Shown piece by piece: positions 32,390 through 42,952 of a stretch of DNA of 64,000 nt. The DNA is from Eretmocerus hayati (Eukaryota > Arthropoda > Insecta > Hymenoptera > Aphelinidae), in NCBI GenBank assembly GCA_029851415.1, contig CM056744.1, positions 97,869,338-97,933,337 on the forward strand, in the 5' to 3' direction. A program made the translations under genes and the position numbers. Within the stretch, counting starts at the first letter, position 1. Every line of letters starts with the position of its first letter. Below the pieces are notes generated by a model. That model worked only from the letters and a program-made list of their open reading frames with translations. It was not told the origin of the DNA and ran no database searches.

Positions 32390-32692
32390 CGTACCAATAC
32401 AAATAAAATATATTGTCTTGAATTTATAGCTTTCGCAAGTCATTTGAAAAATGTGTGACTTCGTCTAGTCTTGATTGTAATGCTATGGCAAAAATGTGGA
32501 AAAATCCATATAATAAAAATAGTTTGAGCGAGGGACCTTTTAAAGTCGCTCTGTTTACACACACACATACACTCTCTCATTCATTCACCGCTTATTACAG
32601 ACAAAGTATTTACATGATGCGCCTTCTGCGCTGTCAGTGCTGCTTCTCTCTTTATTTACATCATCTATATACATGGAGTATACGTCATAATA

Positions 32693-35047
32693 TCACAGTA
32701 GAAGGAGGTGGTGGGGGAGTTTGTACTTTATTTTGAACGGAGCGTTCGCGTTCGTATACAAGGCAACTTCATTCAATATATCTATATCTTTGATCTGCTC
32801 TTCATAAAAATTCTTTGAATAAGTCAAGATTTCATCTTCGATGCTACACATTTCAGATGCTTTTCTAATTGATTCAGATGACATACCCAATTCTGAATTC
32901 ATCACCATGCGAAGAACTTATTTTGTACTCTCTCTAATAGCATCACATTCGATTTGCACGTATTTCCCCATATTGGGGCACCATATAATATGACAGGTTT
33001 TATCAGGGTCTTATAGATAAGTAGCTTATTCTTGCGACTCAATTTACTGAATCTATTGAGCAGATTGTATAACATTGATATACGCGTGTTACATTTCTTT
33101 CGCGTGCTTTCGATTTGGCTAGAGAATAGTAGTCTATGATCTAAAATAATTCCAAGATATCGAGCTTCGGATTTAGGTTCGATCTTGAATCCCCGTAGCG
33201 TGATGTACGCGGGTTCTTCGAATTTTCTCTTTCTCGAAGAAATAACAAGTTCTGTTTTCGCGACATTGATCTTAATTTTCCATTTGTCATAATAATTTTC
33301 AAGTTTTCCGGTGTAATTTTCAATGTATTTGGCTGCTTGAGATTTTTTCCAAGAGGATGCAAAGATGGCTGTATCATCAGCGAAAAAGGCAATCTTAGTA
33401 TCGGGATCTCTGGGCATATTATTTATATAGAACAGAAATAAGACGGGACCCAAGATCGAACCTTGTGGTACTCCGGCTGTGACATTCTGTTCTTGTGAAT
33501 GTTCATTGTTTCAAGTAATATATCATAATTTTTACAATATAGTGCGGAACATTACATTTGTATAGCTTATGAATGAGACCTTCGTGCCACACTGTATCGA
33601 AAGTTTTTCGATGTCCAGCAATAACATCGCGGTAGATTTGTTTTCGTTGATCTTGTTACTAATATGGTTCGTAAGGCGAGCAAGTTGTTGAATTGTACTT
33701 CTATTCTTGCGGAAACCAAATTGTTCCGGTACAAGTATTTTATTGGCGTCCTCGTGTTTCAATATTCTATAGAGAATAATTTTTTCAAAAATTTTGCTGA
33801 GCGTTGGAAGTAGACTGATAGGCCGATAATTCTGTGGGTAAAGTTTTGTCTTTCCCTGGTTTTTAAATGCAAGAACGTTAGCCATTTTCCACTGTTTGGG
33901 AAAAAATGACTGCCTAAAGCATGCATTGAACAAGTTCGTGAGTTGCACTATTGCTTTGCGCGGTAGGTTCTTCAAAAGAATATTTTGGATGCCATCTAAG
34001 CCCGGGGCTTTTTTCGATTTCAGCTGTTTGATGCACTTTTTGATCTCACGCGGTGACACGTACTCTATTTCGTCCGGATTCACGCTCGTGGACTTGACAT
34101 TATTGTAAGTTTCGCGGACTTCTCTCTCAGTTTGATCGTCGGTGAGATCCTCCGTAAGGTGATGTACTTTTTCGAAGTTTTCGGCAAGCACGTTTACCTT
34201 ATCTTCGTCAGAAAAAATGAAACTGTTAGGACCGTGAAGGGTGGAAACGCCGTGATCCTTGCCCTTCGTGAGGAATTTCGTGAGCTTTCATAAAGAATTG
34301 TCACGAGACGTAAGCTTCGAGAGACGTTTCTCCCATTTCGCGTCTTTATCATTCCTCTTTCTCTTCCTAATCTCATTTCGAAGTTTGTTTATCTTTCGTT
34401 TGAGACTCGGTTCTCCTGAGCTTTGATGTAATCTTCGAGCTTCATTTCGAGCGGTTATAAGATTGCGAACTTCGGTTGACAGAGGCTCACGAGACTTGTG
34501 CAATGCATGCTTAGGAATAGAAATATTGGCCGCGGCATTGATAATGTCAGTAATGTGTTTGACATTGCGATCAATAGTTTCTGGGTTCGGAAATTTACTC
34601 TCTACTTTCAAATTTTGATCTATATGTTCTCGAAAAAGTTTCCAATTTGCTTCAGCGTAATTGAAAAATTGCTTTTCAGCTTTTTGATTAGTACTCTGAA
34701 AATGGCCTATTTCTAGGATAAGTGGATAATGGTCGGAATCCAATTCACTGACTGCTTCTAGAGAATTGCAGTTGTGCACATTTTTCAAAAGAGCGATATC
34801 TATAGTACTGGGTCTATTCATGCTATACGGAAAGTGCGTGTGGCCATCAGGCACAAGCATTACAACCGGTTGTCGATTTACGAAATCGTGCAATATTTTG
34901 CCGTTCTTATTGTTGTTGTAACAGTTCCAGTCTTTGTGTTTCGCGTTCAAATCTCCAATGATGACTACTTTGCTATTCGAATTTAAGATTGATAGAAATT
35001 CATGCGAGATTAGATCTCTCTTAGGTGCAAGATAAGCACTTACTATT
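32693..35047 (-). pseudogene. LINE ORF2 remnant (copy 2a)
   Basis: Reads VSAYLAPKRDL... (endonuclease from about residue 113 of the copy-1 protein) through IGDLNAKHKDWNC and LDSDHYP to SRDNSL. There the Trp codon has become TGA (near 34289). It reopens at 34191 ([41 protein letters not shown]), loses frame near 33605 and reopens at 33453 ([36 protein letters not shown]). A further frameshift near 32905 precedes the KYKLPHHLLLL end. It is not functional. Confidence 0.93.
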
Positions 35048-35060
35048 GATGTTGGAGCCC
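35048..35060 (-). repeat. 13-bp H2B target copy, promoter-proximal
   Basis: Minus-strand GGGCTCCAACATC immediately downstream of the H2B-arm TATA, at the 5' junction of copy 2a. Together with 32261 and 31712 it forms three copies of one target. Confidence 0.93.
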
Positions 35061-35254
35061 CAGTTGGTGTCTCTATTATAAGCACGGTGCGGCGGTTTGT
35101 CCGCCCCACCGAGCGCGGAGCTGTAGTCGGTCGCCCGGGGGAAGCGAGAACGAAAAAGAGGGCCCCCCACTAGATCGGTGACAGGTGCTCCGCTGTTGAG
35201 GCTGGTTGGCGCGCAGGAACAGAGCTGGAAAGCATATAATAGCCACGTTTCCCA
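35061..35254. promoter_or_regulatory. Divergent H2A/H2B promoter (copy 2), both arms occupied by LINEs
   Basis: Clear homologue of 14570-14767. The H2B-arm TATA lies on the minus strand near 35075-35081 (GCTTATAATAG), and the H2A-arm TATA on the plus strand near 35233-35241 (GCATATAATAG). The middle GCGGTTTGTCCGCCCCACCGA block is shared with copy 1. The minus-direction arm runs into LINE copy 2a and the plus-direction arm into the H2A-site LINE, so neither histone gene is next to it any longer. Confidence 0.88.
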
Positions 35255-35266
35255 GGCCGAGCACCA
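35254..35266 (+). repeat. 13-bp H2A target duplication, left copy
   Basis: AGGCCGAGCACCA, identical to 51987-51999. In H2A copy 1 the same promoter position reads AGGCCGAGCATCAGTTCACG, so the duplication covers the H2A initiator. Confidence 0.9.
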
Positions 35267-35328
35267 ACCAACACCGGCTTGACCGGTAAAACTTTGGATT
35301 GAACAGATCCGGAGGGAAGATTAGATCA

Positions 35329-35459
35329 CGGTCATCGCTGGCACGCCGGGTGACCGCCCGATCCTTATTGGAAAGTGCACGAATCGGTATCAATCGCTGG
35401 CACGCCGGGTTGATACTCGATGGGAAAGCCTGTAGTCATCGCTGGCATGCCGGGTGACT
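35329..35459 (+). other. Three RNA hairpins with one loop and changing stems
   Basis: The phrase TCGCTGGCACGCCGGGT (CATGCC in the third) occurs at about 35335, 35394 and 35439. Flanks pair differently each time: CGGTCA/TGACCG, GTATCAA/TTGATAC and AGTCA/TGACT. The loop is conserved while the stem changes with compensation, which argues for a selected RNA structure in the 5' region of the LINE. The third hairpin overlaps the first codons of the ORF1 frame. Confidence 0.65.
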
Positions 35460-36817
35460 GCAAGGCCTCCCCCGCACAGAGCCCTATACACACCCACATC
35501 GTAGCCGTGGCGCGACATGGCCGCCCCCTCTTCAAACCACCTGACGGATCGAATACACCGACTGCAACTGCTGGAACCTTTCAACAACAAGTACCTCTCA
35601 CCCCAAAAAGGAAGAGGTTTTCAAATGTGACGACCGGGATGGACATCCACCTACAAAACAGGTTTAACGCACTCTCTGGAGAGGAAGACCACGTAGAAAA
35701 TGGAGACGCTGTGACATCGCAGAAACGACAAAAAGTGACTCGCCCGAAAGAACGAATTCCACCGATCATCATTACAACAAAGCTAAAGGACAAAGAGAAC
35801 AGACTGCTCATCCAGAGAATGAAAGCTATTGCACAAGATAAGAAATGCCAAATTACATACACCTCACGTGGATTCAAAGTGGTCTGCAGTAAGAAGAGTA
35901 GTTTCCACACCCTAGTTCAAGGACTCATTCAAATTCAAGAAGAGAGAAAATCGAAGGGAGAAATGTTCAATCTTCACACGCACGAGCTCTCGAGTGAGAA
36001 GCAGAAGTACCTCGTGGCAAAAGGATTGCCCCTCCTTGAAACCGACGAAATCAAGAAAGAGCTTGAAGAAAGAGGATTCAAATGCCTCAAATGCAACTTG
36101 ATGAAAACAAAGATCGACAGCAATGACAGCCCCATGTATATTATAACTTTCGACAGCTTAGTCAATATCAGAGAGGTACGACAAATCAGATTCATATACA
36201 ACATCTCAGTCAAGTGGGACAGGTATCGCAACCCAAGGAAAGTCACACAGTGCCACAAATGTCAACAGTATGGCCATGGCAGCCGGAATTGGTATCGAGA
36301 ACCTCGATGCCTCTACTGCGCTGGAAAACACATCACAAATGAATGCATGGCAGACGAAGAAACGAAGAAATCAAAACCTTCCTGTGCAAACTGCGGGAAG
36401 GACCATCCTGCAAACTCTAGAGAGTGCGTGGTCTATACGGACAGACTCTCATTAATTCAAAAGTCCAAGGAGCGAAATGCAGCCAAGCAGCATCTCGAGC
36501 ATGCCGTGCAACGCAGACTCACAGCTGAGGATTTCCCGAGGCCACGATGGGGTCTAGAACACCTACCGAACGAGAGGTCTACGTGGGTTCCGAGGTCTAC
36601 TACCAACAGCAACAACGTCGGCAGCTGCAGCAGATCAACGTTGGACGACGCGAACGAGTTTGCGGAGATGGCGCAAGTTATCAAGAGAATACATGAATTG
36701 TGTAACGTCAGCAAAATGTTGAGTATGATGAAGAATCTAGCTATAAGATTAGAGCAATGCCAAAACATACAAGAGCAGCTCACTGCTTTTTTAGAATACT
36801 TCAATTATGAACCGTAG
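35420..36817 (+). CDS. LINE ORF1 of the H2A-site copy
   Basis: A 465-residue frame homologous to the 373-residue ORF1 of copy 1, longer at the N-terminus (RFNALSGEED is equivalent to RFSSLSNDD of copy 1). The PPIIITTKLKDKENRLLIQRM and LPLLETDEIKKEL regions are conserved. The first CCHC knuckle reads CHKCQQYGHGSRNW: its last ligand is Trp291, where copy 1 has Cys. The other two knuckles (CLYCAGKHITNEC, CANCGKDHPANSREC) are intact. The stop overlaps the ORF2 start by 11 bases (ATGAACCGTAG), as in copy 1. The start is uncertain, because 35420 lies inside the hairpin array. Confidence 0.85.
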   Translation: MGKPVVIAGMPGDCKASPAQSPIHTHIVAVARHGRPLFKPPDGSNTPTATAGTFQQQVPLTPKRKRFSNVTTGMDIHLQNRFNALSGEEDHVENGDAVTSQKRQKVTRPKERIPPIIITTKLKDKENRLLIQRMKAIAQDKKCQITYTSRGFKVVCSKKSSFHTLVQGLIQIQEERKSKGEMFNLHTHELSSEKQKYLVAKGLPLLETDEIKKELEERGFKCLKCNLMKTKIDSNDSPMYIITFDSLVNIREVRQIRFIYNISVKWDRYRNPRKVTQCHKCQQYGHGSRNWYREPRCLYCAGKHITNECMADEETKKSKPSCANCGKDHPANSRECVVYTDRLSLIQKSKERNAAKQHLEHAVQRRLTAEDFPRPRWGLEHLPNERSTWVPRSTTNSNNVGSCSRSTLDDANEFAEMAQVIKRIHELCNVSKMLSMMKNLAIRLEQCQNIQEQLTAFLEYFNYEP

Positions 36818-37385
36818 AGTCACAAATTCGAATCAACTCAAAATCGCGCATTGGAATGCAAATGGTCTTATCGATGGTAAAATAGAAGAACTGAAAGATT
36901 TTATTTTAGAATATGATATCGATATTTTTCTAGTCAACGAAACCAAGTTCGATAATTCATGTCCTGAATGCGAAGTTGAGGGCTATCAGTGCTTCAGAAA
37001 AGACAGATCCGCAACATCGCGAGGCGGTGGTGTCCTGATTTTTGCCAAAAATAGTATTAAATGCACGTATGTGGAAACCACCATGCAAATTTTAGAGTCA
37101 GTTGCTATTAGATTGGATAATAACTTGACAATCATTTCGACATACTTGCCACCCCAAAAGCCATTACTAGTTGACGAATTGTCGTCTCTTTTTGATTTGA
37201 GCAACAAAGTAATAATTCTTGGCGATCTCAACTGTAAACATACGAATTGGAATTGCTCAAGAAGTAATAAGAATGGACGCATTCTGCAAAGTTTTGTCAA
37301 CGACCATACAATAATTTTCCTGGCGCCTGATAGCCCTACGCATTACCCATATAATACAGGCATTCCTAACATTATATTTCGTTCG

Positions 37386-37596
37386 TTGTTCGAAGATATA
37401 ATTTGTAGTACCGCAACTTGTTGCCGGTGACGCCAAGTTTTTAGAGCTACTCTTGGGAAATGAAAGTTAAGAGCGAAGCGATGCCTAGATAGTTTGAAAC
37501 TTCGCGCGGTATCCGTCCCCGAGGTCCCCCATCTTCTCTCGTCACGTTAGGTTAGGCTCTGCCCGTCTACTGCTCTACAGTTCCCCAGCCTGTCTT
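37386..37596. repeat. DIRS left inverted terminal repeat
   Basis: The reverse complement of about 42745-42952, beginning TTGTTCGAAGATATAATTTG and ending near CCCCAGCCTGT, with one visible base difference (GCAACTTG against GTAACTTG). It probably holds the element promoter. Confidence 0.85.
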
Positions 37597-37636
37597 CATA
37601 ACGTTTCTTGGCGCCGGTGACAACACGTCGCACAAG

Positions 37637-39325
37637 ATGTCCAAGTCAAAAAGAAAAGAGCGCCTTCAAAAAGAGCAAGAAATGGCTGAACTCGAAGATG
37701 CCATGAGCAGATGCCGGAAGGAATTATCCAACTTGGAGAGCGATTCGGACTACACGAATTCTTCAGACGAAGGTAAGAATTCGCTTCGAAAATATCGCAT
37801 TTTATCTGTTACAGGTTCCCCCATCGATCAGAGTTGCAAAAACTCAAAATACCTCTCGAATCATCGGAACAAATAGAGAGACGAGACCACGGTACCCTGG
37901 GAGCCGTTGTGCAGGGGTAATCGATGGCTTTGGATTTCCTGGGAGCCTTCGGGCAGGGAATATCCACGAGGAGACCCTTCGGGAGCACGTTGTGCAGAAG
38001 GGCTCTGCATTACCGACAACGCACACACAGCCGGCGAAAGCATCCCTAACCCCGAACCCATGTTGTCTTGTTCTAGAGCATCGACGACGACATCGTCGGG
38101 ACCGTTCGAGGTCATCAGGCCGCTCATATCGAGCGCACAGATCGAGTAGAAGCAGAGACCGTTCCCAACGGCGCCATCGAAGTAGATCCCGCTGTTCTCG
38201 TCGCCGTCGCCGACATAGGAGCACGAGTTGCTCGTCTCATCGCCGTTACAGAAGCAGGAGTCAGACACCTCGTCACCACCGTAGGAGCACTCGTCTACAC
38301 CTCGTCATTATCGGAGTAAGAGCCGTTCAATAGATTCCAGAGATCATCCGTTGGAAACCACGAGAGGGTCTACCGAACGCTCAAAATCCGAGCAGGGTTC
38401 GAGTCCACCAGAAGTGCCTGACGAAACTCCCAAACCGACTCGCCATCAATCTGCCAATGAGCACGACGAGCCACAGGAAAGCGAGCAAGTGCGTAAATTT
38501 AACCTCATTATCGGCGAGGAGCTAGATCAGTTTCTTGCAGACCCTAACCACCAGCCAACGACGCTCCTTACACTCAGACAGGATGTGGCTGAGAGGGTGA
38601 AACTAATACTTGACGCAGGTTTACTTCAGAAGAATGACAGGGATAAGTTACTCAAGGAGATCCCGAGAGATAGAGATCTCCAATTGGAAGCACCGGTTCT
38701 TAACCAAGAAATAGGTCTGAATTTGCACAAAGATGAGGCTACAAGGGACAACTTCTTTCGACAGTACCAGAAAATTATTGGTGCTACAATTTCGGAGGCC
38801 GCCTCACTGCTGAATTTCTTCACCGAAATTGCACCTTGATTGGGATTGGACAAAGAAGAAAGTGCAGAAGATAGGCAGGGCATATTGCAACCGCTTGGAA
38901 ACATCATCAAGTTGTCCTCCGATCTGCGACACATGATTACTACGGCTAGGAAGGATTTTATATCAGAAGGACATGAACCTAGAATGCAGAAGATTTTAAA
39001 ATCAGTCAAAACGACCCAATTTTTGTTTGGAGATGACATTAAGTCGGTGATGGACGGAGTCAAAGCAGTAGAAAAAACTGCTAAAGAAATAAGGCCCAAG
39101 AGTACACACTCCAATCAAAAAGGAAAGAAGCCTCTAAACCACCAGCGCTCCAACTCTTGGCGAGGGAGGAATGGGAGCTCCAGACACCAGAACCCTCAAC
39201 GCTCCAGGTATCAACCTCAGAGTCAGAACAAGAATCAGCAATACGGGAAGAAGAGCTATGTGCAATCTCAACCTCACCGTGGCAGCAGAGACAATCGGAG
39301 AGACAGGAGCAGGAGTCGTCGCTAA
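37637..39325 (+). pseudogene. DIRS Gag-like region, frame-broken
   Basis: Begins MSKSKRKERLQKEQEMAELED, a charged coiled-coil-like start, and stops at 37876. A serine/arginine-rich stretch follows in other frames (37992-38333), then 38351-38839 (GEELDQFLADPN, LRQDVAERVKLIL) and 38840-39325 (LGNIIKLSSDLRHMI, SRYQPQSQNKNQQYGKK), separated by a single stop at 38837-38839. Basic low-complexity tails and an RT-proximal position fit a DIRS Gag. No classical zinc knuckle seen. Confidence 0.65.
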
Positions 39326-40990
39326 AGAAAGCTGGCACACAGGTAGCTGGAAGACTGTTCTACTTCATAAACGAATGGAAAACCATCACTGGTGATGGGT
39401 TTATCCTTGACATTTTAAGAGGCTACAAGATAGACCTCATCGTTACTCCATTCCAATCAAATATTCCAACTCTTCACACTGATGCAAGCAATCAGGCAAT
39501 TTTACGAGATGAAATTAACACTCTATTGTGTAAGAAAGTGATCAGCCTTTGTAGATCTGAACGGGGTCAATTTGTTTCATCCATCTTTACAGTTCCAAAA
39601 CCAGATGGATCTTACCGCTTTATTCTGAATTTAAAGAATTTCATCGACTTTGTAAAAGTGGAACATTTCAAACTAGAAGATCTGAGATTGGCTCTAAACT
39701 TCATTGAAGAGGGCAATTACATGTGCAAGATTGATTTGAAAGATGCCTACCATCTCATCCCTATTCATAGAGAATACAAAAAATTTCTAAGGTTCAGCTT
39801 TGCAGAAGAGCTTTATGAGTTCAATGTGTTACCATTTGGCTTAGCACCAGCACCTTTCATTTTCACAAAAATAATGAAACCAGTCCTTGATCTACTCAGG
39901 CGCATGGGTGTTAAGCTCATCGCATATTTAGATGATTTCTTTATCTTCGCTAAGAGCAAAAAGCAATGCCGACACTGTGTCAAGATAGTTATAGATCTGC
40001 TAGAATTTTTAGGATTCATAATTAATTGGGATAAGAGTGACATTGAGCCAAAGACAGTCTGCACCTTTTTGGGTATGACTATAAATTCTGAGAACATGAC
40101 CTTACAATTACCAGCAAACAAGAAACTCAAAATAGCTGACTTGATGAACAAAATCTTAGGCAGCAGCCGCATCACCATCAGACTTTTAGAAAAATGCATA
40201 AGTAACCTAGTAGCAGCATGCCCAGCAGTGTCGTATGGCTGGCTATATTACAAAAAACTAGAATTTTTAAAGACCAATGCTCTGACCATGTACAATAATA
40301 ACAGAGACAAAAAGATTAAGCTACACTCTGCAGCTATTGAGGATCTCCAATGGTGGAAAACCCATATTGCTTACAGCAAAAATGAGATAAGATCCTTCGA
40401 CTTTCATCTAGAAATTTTCTCAGATGCTTCTACAACAGGTTGGGGAGCTATGTGGCTCAGAGAAAGCCCATGGTCTATGGAATGCATCAGAAAGACAGCA
40501 TCACATCAACTATTTAGAGATAAAAGCTGCATTTATTGCCTTAAGATGCTTCGCATCAGATGTTTATAATAGACAGATCTTACTCAGGATTGACAATATT
40601 ATTGCCATAGCCTACATAAATAAGATGGGAGGCACTAAATCAGAGAGCCTCCACTACCTTGCCAAAGATCTTTGGGAATGGTGCATCAGACGAAAGATAT
40701 GGGTTTTTGCTGAGTACGTAGCATCCAAAGAGAATGTAGCTGACGAAGGCTCTAGGATAACAAATTTAGACACAGAATGGGAACTAGCCAACTATGCCTT
40801 TCTCCGAATCTGCAAACAGTTTGGCAAACCATCAATGGATCTTTTTGCTACTAGAGTAAATAATAAATGCAAAGATTACTGCTCGTGGGAAAGAGACCCA
40901 GATGCATATGCAATGAATGCTTTTCGATTAGCTGGGACAAAGATTTTTGGTACGCGTTCCCACCTTTTGCCCTTATTCCAAAAATCCTGA
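39157..40990 (+). pseudogene. DIRS reverse transcriptase and RNase H, frameshifted
   Basis: The RT spans 39157-40569: FTVPKPDGSYRFILNLK, MCKIDLKDAYHLIPI, LPFGLAPAPFIFTKIM and the catalytic AYLDD near residue 257, then FLGFIINWDKS. The RNase H region begins with FSDASTTGWGAM. Around 40480-40520 the frame shifts to 40424-40990, which carries NYLEIKAAFIALR and the NVADEGSR motif, followed by a DIRS-typical WELANYAFLRICKQFGKPSMDLFA block. The start overlaps the end of the Gag-like region in another frame. Confidence 0.88.
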
Positions 40991-41129
40991 GGAAAGTAAG
41001 AAAAGAAAGGTCTAGAGGCATTCTAGTTTTTCCAATGTGGACTGGGCAACCTTGGTTTCCAATTCTGAAAGACCTACAAGACTCCTCCATGATTATTTTT
41101 ACACTATCATCTAAACTTCTGGTCTCACC

Positions 41130-42143
41130 TTGCAGGGAGAAAATTCACCCACTTGCCTCGGATCTTACCCTGGCTGCAACAATTGTATCAGGCTGAAATA
41201 TAGAAGGAGGGATATAGATGAAGACTCAATTGAGATCCTAGCAGCATCAATCACCAATAGTACAAAGAAGCAGTATGACTCTGCCTTAAAGTATTGGTGG
41301 AACTTTTGTACACGAGCCAAACTTGACCCTTTCGTAGCTTCAGACAAGGTTGTACTTAGATGCTTAACCTAAAGATATAATGAGAAAGCCAGCTATGGCA
41401 CACTAAATACTTTAAGATCAGCAATTTCTCTGATAAATGAGACTGATAATTCCAAAAGTGCTCTTCTACAAAGGTTCTTTCAAGGTGTGTTTAAAAATAG
41501 ACCACTACTCCCCAGATATAATTCTACGTGGGATGTGAACAAAGTTTTAGAAATGTTTGTCTCGTGGGGACCCACAGCTTCACTATCACTGGCGCACCTT
41601 TCTTTAAAACTGGTGGTGCTTCTTGCATTAGGATCTGCATTTTGTCTACAAACTATCAGTCTCATTGAGCTACAAAGCATAGTTCAAACCCAGAAAGGGG
41701 TAGAAATTTTCATCACCGACCTGGTCAAGAATTCAAAGCCTAATGTTAATCAACCGTATGCATTCTTCCCTTTTTCCTCCAAGAAACCTAAGCTATGTAT
41801 AGCTAAAACAATTCAGTGGTACTTACACAATACTCAAGACTTGCCTTCAGGACAGAGTAATCTCCTGATTTCATATAGAAAACCACACAAAATAGTGTGT
41901 ACACAGACTTTGAGTAAATGGATTGAAAGAGTATTAAAGGAAGCTGGAGTAGAGTCTCAATTCACAGCTTATAGTGTAAAACATGCAGCAACATCCACAG
42001 CTGCTAAGAATGGTTTAGATTTAAAATCTATCAAAGACGCAGCAGGCTGGTCTAAAGATTCTTCAGTTTTTGCAAAATTCTATAACAGACCTGTTAAGAT
42101 AGCAGACCAAAGTTTTGCCAAAGCAGTTTGCTTAGGAAAATAA
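41130..42143 (+). pseudogene. DIRS tyrosine recombinase, stop and altered catalytic residues
   Basis: Reads from about 41130 with one in-frame TAA at 41370-41372, then to 42143. The family C-terminal block is recognisable (AYSVKHAATSTAAKNGL, AAGWSKDSSVFAKFYNRP). The position expected to be the first catalytic Arg (before QT in FCLQTISL) is Cys. The usual H-x-x-R box reads Y-S-V-K. The last His/Trp-Tyr region is retained. The protein is probably inactive. Confidence 0.8.
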
Positions 42144-42576
42144 GGACTAATCTTTACTTACCTTGAAGAAAAAAGCCATTAAACAGACAGACATAATTGT
42201 AGAATTTTATTTAAGGTATGTAAGTTGAGAAATCTGCCTCATGTATGTTCGCTGAGCCATTCACCAAAATAATTACTGTTGTCAAATAGTGTGTAGCTAT
42301 TGGTGCCAATACGTATATTGCATTAAGAGATGTGATGCATGTACTAAACTATGAATCAAAAGTGAGAACGAAAACCATTTCAGTACATCCTCCTTCGTTA
42401 TGACACTGTAATAGAATACGTATAAGAACCAGTCTTGTGTTTATTATTGTTCACACATGTTGAAACCTTGATAGCTTGGATAAAGTTGTTCAACATAATC
42501 CAAGCGTGCAATTCATATTTCATGAAAAGGAATGATGTGGGTTGAGAAGCCCTTTGGAAGCAGGGGCTCTGAACAT

Positions 42577-42686
42577 CTACAAATTATATCTTCGAACAAC
42601 GAACGAAATATAATTGCAGATTAAACGAACTTACCTGTAAGTGAAGTTCAATCTAAATTATATGAGGAGTTGTTCGAAGATATAAT
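42577..42686. repeat. DIRS internal complementary region
   Basis: The first half (to about 42615) is the reverse complement of the left end of the element (37371-37408). The second half (about 42610-42686) is the reverse complement of the right end (about 42928-43006). The join reads CGAAATATAATTGCAG, exactly what the reverse complement of a circular end-to-end junction would read. Confidence 0.9.
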
Positions 42687-42744
42687 GAATAAAATCCCAC
42701 CCGCTCCAAACCCGTGATATCACTCTGGAGAAATGAAAACAGGC

Positions 42745-42952
42745 TGGGGAACTGTCGAGCAGTAGACGGGCAGAGCCTAACCTAACGTGACGAGAGAAGA
42801 TGGGGGACCTCGGGGACGGATACCGCGCGAAGTTTCAAACTATCTAGGCATCGCTTCGCTCTTAACTTTCATTTCCCAAGAGTAGCTCTAAAAACTTGGC
42901 GTCACCGGCAACAAGTTACGGTACTACAAATTATATCTTCGAACAACTCCTC
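42745..42952. repeat. DIRS right inverted terminal repeat
   Basis: The mirror of 37386-37596, followed by about 50 bp of unique right-end sequence (CTCATATGATTTAGATTG.. to ..AATCTGCA) that recurs inverted in the internal complementary region. Confidence 0.85.

Larger units (their letters stand above)
32274..35047 (-). mobile_element. 5'-truncated histone-site LINE (copy 2a)
   Basis: A 2.77-kb LINE fragment, beginning inside the ORF2 endonuclease and ending in a 3' UTR with AATAAATGAATTTTC. It is bracketed by 13-bp repeats at 32261 and 35048 and oriented like H2B copy 2. ORF2 is decayed (see separate entry). Its 3' UTR is more divergent from copy 1 than that of copy 2b, suggesting an older insertion or another subfamily. 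Confidence 0.92.

Noticed and set aside
35334..35351. Resemblance of CGCTGGC to an HDV-like ribozyme core
   Set aside because: Only a seven-base word matches; the nested pseudoknot pairing required for that fold is not apparent, and the word repeats three times as a hairpin loop.
37775..37822. Possible small intron (GTAAG..TACAG) in the DIRS Gag-like ORF
   Set aside because: It is only about 42 nt, in frame and without a stop, so splicing need not be invoked.
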